Source: Bacillota bacterium (GTDB lineage: Bacteria; Bacillota; Dethiobacteria; DTU022). From it: a stretch of 33,812 nucleotides of DNA. Positions 30,796 through 33,812 of this stretch are shown piece after piece. The notes under the pieces are model-generated. The model ran no database searches and had not been told where the DNA came from. It was given only the letters and a program-made list of their open reading frames with translations. The DNA is taken from positions 1 to 33,812 of the forward strand of contig JAKPEE010000143.1 of assembly GCA_029552125.1 (NCBI GenBank), written 5' to 3'. Position 1 is the first letter of the stretch. Each line of letters begins with the position of its first letter. Made by a program: the position numbers and the translations under genes.

Positions 30796-32973
30796 ATGGC
30801 TTCAGAAATTTTTCATAACCCGGATTTGCACAGTTTCTTCAATCCCCGCAGCATAGCCGTTGTCGGTGCTTCCGCCGACCCGATCAAACCGGGTGGAAAA
30901 ATTATTGAATTGCTGCGCCATTGTAAATTCCCGGGCCAAATTTTCCCGGTTAACCCCGGCCGTAAAGAGATACAGGGCCTGGCCTGTTATGGCAATCTGG
31001 CGGAGATAAAGCTCCCGGTAGATCTGGTGGTAATCGCTCTGGCAGCCAAAGAGGTTCCGGCCGCCGTAAGGAGTTGCGCCGCTTTAGGTTTACATAATAT
31101 TGTAGTGATCAGCGCCGGTTTTGCCGAGCTAGGCGCTGAGGGCGCCGCGCTACAGGCAGAATTGAAGGAACTGGTACAGCGCTATGGCCTTAATTTGCTC
31201 GGTCCGAACTGTATCGGCTTTGTCAATGCGTTGTTGCCGGCAGCGGCTTCTTTTTCACTGGCGGTGGACAGCGATGAACTGCGCCGCGGGCCCGCCGCTT
31301 TTGTCGCCCAGAGCGGCGGCCTGGGGGTTCTGGCCCTGTACCTGGCGGATCTGGAACATCTCGGTGTGTCATATATGATTAACACCGGCAACGAGGCCGG
31401 CCTGGACTTTTCTTCCATTATTTCTTTTTTAGTCCGGGAACCTGCAGTGAAGGTGATCGGGGGCTACCTGGAAGGCGTTGTCAACGGTGATCGGCTGCGC
31501 CGCTCGTTCAGGGAGGCTGCTGAGGCCGGCAAGCCGGTGGTGCTTTTAAAAGCAGGCGATTCGAGAGAGGCGGTTGAGGCAATCTCTTCTCACACCGGGG
31601 CCCTGGCCGGTTCCCGGGAGGCTTACCAGGCTGTCTTCAGGCAGGAAGGGGTTCTGCCGGTTTCAACCATGACGGAAATGATTTCCCTGCTGAAAGCCTT
31701 TGCCTCCGGGCGGTTGCCTGCAGGAAACCGGGTCGGTGTATTCGCCCTATCCGGTGGAATGGGTGTTTTGACTGCAGATCTCTGTTCCGCCGCGGGTCTG
31801 CAACTGGCCCGTTTCGAGGATAAAACGGAGGCAGAGTTGCGGCGGTTGCTTCCTTCCATTGCCAATGTGCGCAATCCCCTGGATGCTACGGCAGCCATGG
31901 TTTCAAATTTAGATGGAATAGAGGCCTCCCTGGAAGTTATCCTGGCCGATCCCGGTGTGGATCTCCTTGTTTTTGCCACCGCTTTCTGGCGGCAATACGG
32001 CGCCAGGGCTGCGTTGATGCTGGAGCGTATTATTTCGGGAACAGAGAAGCCGGTAATACTGATCTGGCCGGGTTGCAACGAGGAAACCAGGTTGGCATTA
32101 CTGGAAAAAGGACTTTATTTCTACCGCGAAGTAAGAGAAGGGATTGCTGCTGCCGCCTCTCTGTGGAGGTACGCTTCATTTTTAAACAGCCGTGCACAGC
32201 CTGTACAGGCAAGGGAAGATGAGAAAATAGTTCTATCGCCACAGGTAAAGGCGGCGCTTGCTTTGCCGCACGAAAAGATGGAACTGACTGAGGTGGAATC
32301 AAAGCAGATTTTGAAAGCATGGGGATTACCGGTTCCCCGTGGGGCTGTGGTAGAAAAAGTGGACGAAGCAGTTGAAACAGCCCGTGTTATCGGCTACCCG
32401 GTAGTGCTTAAGGTTGTATCCAGGGCTATTTCACACAAGACCGAAGCCGGGGGTGTGGCCCTGGGATTAACCGACGAGGCACAGCTCCGTTCCGCCTGGT
32501 ATGGGATGCTGAAGCGTCTTCGGGAAAGAGAGCCCGCAGTAATCCCCGATGGCTTTCTGGTCGAAGAGATGCTGCCGGTGCAAACGGAGCTGCTGATAGG
32601 AGTACGATTTGATGACGTATTCGGGCCGCTTCTGGTGGTCAGCCCCGGCGGTATACTGGTGGAACTGTTTCAGGATAAATCAATTCGCCCGGCGCCGGTC
32701 AGCCCCGGCCAGGCCCTGGAGATGGCTGGTGAGTTAAAAAGCGCCCCGCTTCTACAGGGTTATCGAGGTGCCGGACCTGTGGATTTAAAGCAATTGGCGG
32801 AGATCATCTCTAGCTTTTCCCATCTGGCCTGGGAGCTGCGCCATCAATTCAAGGAGATGGAAATAAACCCCCTTATTGTTGGACGCGATGGCTCCATTAC
32901 TGCCGCGGATGCACTCTTTATTCGCTGTTGCCGGGATAATCAAAGGCCCTCCCCGATTCCCTGCTCCAGGTAG
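30796..32973 (+). CDS. ADP-forming acyl-CoA synthetase, fused alpha-beta (acetate-CoA ligase family)
   Basis: This 725-residue cytosolic enzyme interconverts acyl-CoA + ADP + Pi with the free acid + CoA + ATP, giving substrate-level ATP in fermenters. The alpha part has the CoA-binding domain (NPRSIAVVGASADPIKPGGK near 16) and two ligase-CoA domains, with the phosphorylated histidine in SSHTGALAG near 258 and GPNCIGFVN near 136. The beta part is an ATP-grasp domain (~495-715, VLKVVSRAISHKTEAGGV, then EMEINPLIV). ATG 30796 follows GCAGGAGG by 6 nt. Its 3' end overlaps the convergent gamma-carbonic anhydrase gene by 34 nt. Substrate is unspecified; with AOR in the same region, acids produced from aldehydes or acyl-CoAs from amino-acid breakdown would be natural candidates. 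Confidence 0.92.
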   Translation: MASEIFHNPDLHSFFNPRSIAVVGASADPIKPGGKIIELLRHCKFPGQIFPVNPGRKEIQGLACYGNLAEIKLPVDLVVIALAAKEVPAAVRSCAALGLHNIVVISAGFAELGAEGAALQAELKELVQRYGLNLLGPNCIGFVNALLPAAASFSLAVDSDELRRGPAAFVAQSGGLGVLALYLADLEHLGVSYMINTGNEAGLDFSSIISFLVREPAVKVIGGYLEGVVNGDRLRRSFREAAEAGKPVVLLKAGDSREAVEAISSHTGALAGSREAYQAVFRQEGVLPVSTMTEMISLLKAFASGRLPAGNRVGVFALSGGMGVLTADLCSAAGLQLARFEDKTEAELRRLLPSIANVRNPLDATAAMVSNLDGIEASLEVILADPGVDLLVFATAFWRQYGARAALMLERIISGTEKPVILIWPGCNEETRLALLEKGLYFYREVREGIAAAASLWRYASFLNSRAQPVQAREDEKIVLSPQVKAALALPHEKMELTEVESKQILKAWGLPVPRGAVVEKVDEAVETARVIGYPVVLKVVSRAISHKTEAGGVALGLTDEAQLRSAWYGMLKRLREREPAVIPDGFLVEEMLPVQTELLIGVRFDDVFGPLLVVSPGGILVELFQDKSIRPAPVSPGQALEMAGELKSAPLLQGYRGAGPVDLKQLAEIISSFSHLAWELRHQFKEMEINPLIVGRDGSITAADALFIRCCRDNQRPSPIPCSR

Positions 32974-33464
32974 CTTTGAGCCAGCTCCCGGTAAGCGGCG
33001 GCGCTGGAAGCCACCCACATCAATGAGGTGCCGTCGATTTCTTTCCGCACGGTGGCAGGCGCTCCCGCAGCAAGATGGCGGTCTGGAATTCTTGTTCCAT
33101 CTGTAACCACGCTGCCGGCGGCAACCATGGCCTGCGCGCCTATTTCGCAGAAATCCTGCAATACCGCTCCCATGCCGATAATAGCCCCTTCCTTAATCAG
33201 GCAGCCATGTAAAACGGCGCCATGGGCTACAGTAACGTTGTCGCCAATCACGGTTTCGCAATCAGGCATTACGTGCACAACTACATTATCCTGGATACTG
33301 GTGCCCTTACCGATGATAATGCGCCCCAGGTCGCCGCGCAGTACCGCCCCGAACCAGATACTGGATCCCTCCCCGACAACTACATCGCCGATGAGAGTGG
33401 CGGTGGGGGCTATAAAAACATTGGGACCAATCTGAGGTTTCTTGCCCGCATAAGCGATAAGCAA
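32940..33464 (-). CDS. Gamma-class carbonic anhydrase-like protein (left-handed beta-helix)
   Basis: The 174-residue protein is built of hexapeptide repeats (IGPNVFIAPTATLIGDVVVG, then IIIGKGTSIQDNVVVH) forming a left-handed beta-helix trimer. The metal histidines of the gamma-carbonic anhydrase/YrdA family are seen in NVVVHVM near 68 and VAHGAVLHGC near 83-90; conserved R and D (LRGDLG) and Q (IQDN) are present. The acidic proton-shuttle loop of archaeal Cam seems absent, so carbonic anhydrase activity is likely by family but not certain. Start TTG 33464 is chosen because AAAGGGG lies 9 nt upstream and the helix begins right after it; the frame extends to 33635 but the extra N-terminus is low-complexity and basic. 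Confidence 0.88.
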   Translation of the reverse strand: MLIAYAGKKPQIGPNVFIAPTATLIGDVVVGEGSSIWFGAVLRGDLGRIIIGKGTSIQDNVVVHVMPDCETVIGDNVTVAHGAVLHGCLIKEGAIIGMGAVLQDFCEIGAQAMVAAGSVVTDGTRIPDRHLAAGAPATVRKEIDGTSLMWVASSAAAYRELAQSYLEQGIGEGL

Positions 33465-33784
33465 TAGATTCTTCCCCTTTCTTGATATGGTTAAGGCAAT
33501 ATTCGGCAACAATACCTCTTTTCCCTTGCCTTCCCGGAGGTAAAGGGCCGCTGTTTTGCTGGCAGGTGCGCCCCGCTGATCCCGCAGGCGCCTGATCCCG
33601 CTGCCAGGGTTTTGGGGGCCTGAACCTGGTGGCACCGGTTTGATAGAGAAGGGCGCCGGCCGTTTTGTTTTGGTTAGTGTAAAGTTATTGTAGGTTTTTG
33701 GAGGGAATTTTTATAGATGAATAGAAGAGGAACCTCGCATTCGGCAAGAATGTAATCCCCTTAGGAAGGAGACTGAGGTTCCTC
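33465..33784. other. Intergenic region at the right edge, including an insertion-sequence leader
   Basis: No convincing gene. From about 33674 (GGTTAGTGTAAAGTTATTG) the composition changes to AT-rich, which may mark the left end of an insertion sequence reading rightward. A GGAGGG at 33701-33706 precedes a short frame starting ATG 33718 that stops soon. The hairpin at 33727-33784 is listed separately. Confidence 0.45.
33727..33784 (+). promoter_or_regulatory. Inverted repeat abutting a probable transposase start codon
   Basis: GAGGAACCTC (33727-33736) is exactly complementary to GAGGTTCCTC (33775-33784), which ends right before ATG 33785. An inner hairpin CATTC-GGCAA-GAATG (33738-33752) and the ribosome-site-like AGGAAGGAG (33763-33771) lie between the arms. 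Any transcript containing both arms would put the ribosome site in a closed loop next to the start codon. Confidence 0.65.
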
Positions 33785-33812
33785 ATGGATGTAGTTCGTT
33801 TAGTAGAATCTA
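33785..33812 (+). CDS. 5' end of a probable transposase gene (partial, runs off right edge)
   Basis: ATG GAT GTA GTT CGT gives MDVVRLVES before the window ends. AGGAAGGAG lies about 13 nt upstream. Nine codons cannot identify a family; an insertion-sequence gene is inferred from the AT-rich flank and the inverted repeat at its start. Confidence 0.35.

Noticed and set aside
1-33812. CRISPR arrays, tRNA or rRNA genes, prophage modules
   Set aside because: I scanned for regularly spaced repeats, tRNA-like cloverleaf ends and phage genes and found none.

Overview
The window looks like chromosome from a strictly anaerobic Gram-positive of the Clostridia, probably Peptococcaceae-like (Pelotomaculum/Desulfotomaculum-type). 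I infer this from strong AGGAGG ribosome sites, frequent TTG/GTG starts, moderate G+C, a trimeric [FeFe]-hydrogenase (hydCBA), an aldehyde:ferredoxin oxidoreductase (AOR), an ADP-forming acyl-CoA synthetase, many Fe-S flavoproteins and a probable selenoprotein. The genus is inference; no rRNA or tRNA gene is visible.

Layout. 1-158 is the 3' end of a transposase gene and 33785-33812 the first codons of another probable insertion-sequence gene, so both edges touch mobile DNA. 356-517 encodes a 53-residue membrane protein. 877-3181 holds transketolase and a HesB/IscA-like gene whose in-frame TGA sits at the conserved cluster cysteine (probable selenocysteine). 3239-6411 carries an iron-sulfur flavoprotein (-), a B12-binding radical SAM protein with an unusual C-terminal domain (+) and a short QueG-like Fe-S protein (-).

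6613-18616 is the centrepiece. A PAS/AAA+ sigma-54 activator is followed by a near-perfect -24/-12 promoter, then AOR, a ThiS/MoaD-like carrier ending in GG, a NuoE-ferredoxin-NuoF fusion, a fusion of about 1,300 residues (NuoG-like N-terminus, four [4Fe-4S] motifs, MvhD-like domain, HcnA-like [2Fe-2S], HcnB-like FAD/NAD domain, two more [4Fe-4S] motifs, BFD-like [2Fe-2S]) and an HcnC/SoxB-like FAD amine oxidoreductase. Read together this is a compact redox module that could connect a tungsten-pterin aldehyde/carboxylate site, NAD(H), ferredoxin and an amine-oxidising flavoprotein. It resembles in parts the Bam and AOR-NADH complexes, but the subunits are fused differently and an amine-dehydrogenase-type subunit is added.

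18617-19106 contains a consensus sigma-A promoter and an intrinsic terminator around about 290 nt without a convincing ORF: a candidate small RNA. rsgA follows. hydCBA lies on the minus strand (20263-24366), divergent from a radical SAM gene translationally coupled to a polytopic membrane protein. Then come an ECF-type S component, a membrane-anchored polysaccharide deacetylase (-) with LysM halves at opposite ends, a TtcA-like tRNA thiolase, a decayed HdrB/HdrC/polyferredoxin locus, a fused ADP-forming acyl-CoA synthetase and a convergent gamma-carbonic anhydrase.

Functionally, AOR, the acyl-CoA synthetase and the hydrogenase all fit fermentative or syntrophic metabolism in which aldehydes, carboxylic acids, acyl-CoAs, NADH, ferredoxin and H2 are interconverted. 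All assignments come from reading the sequence; no database search was run.
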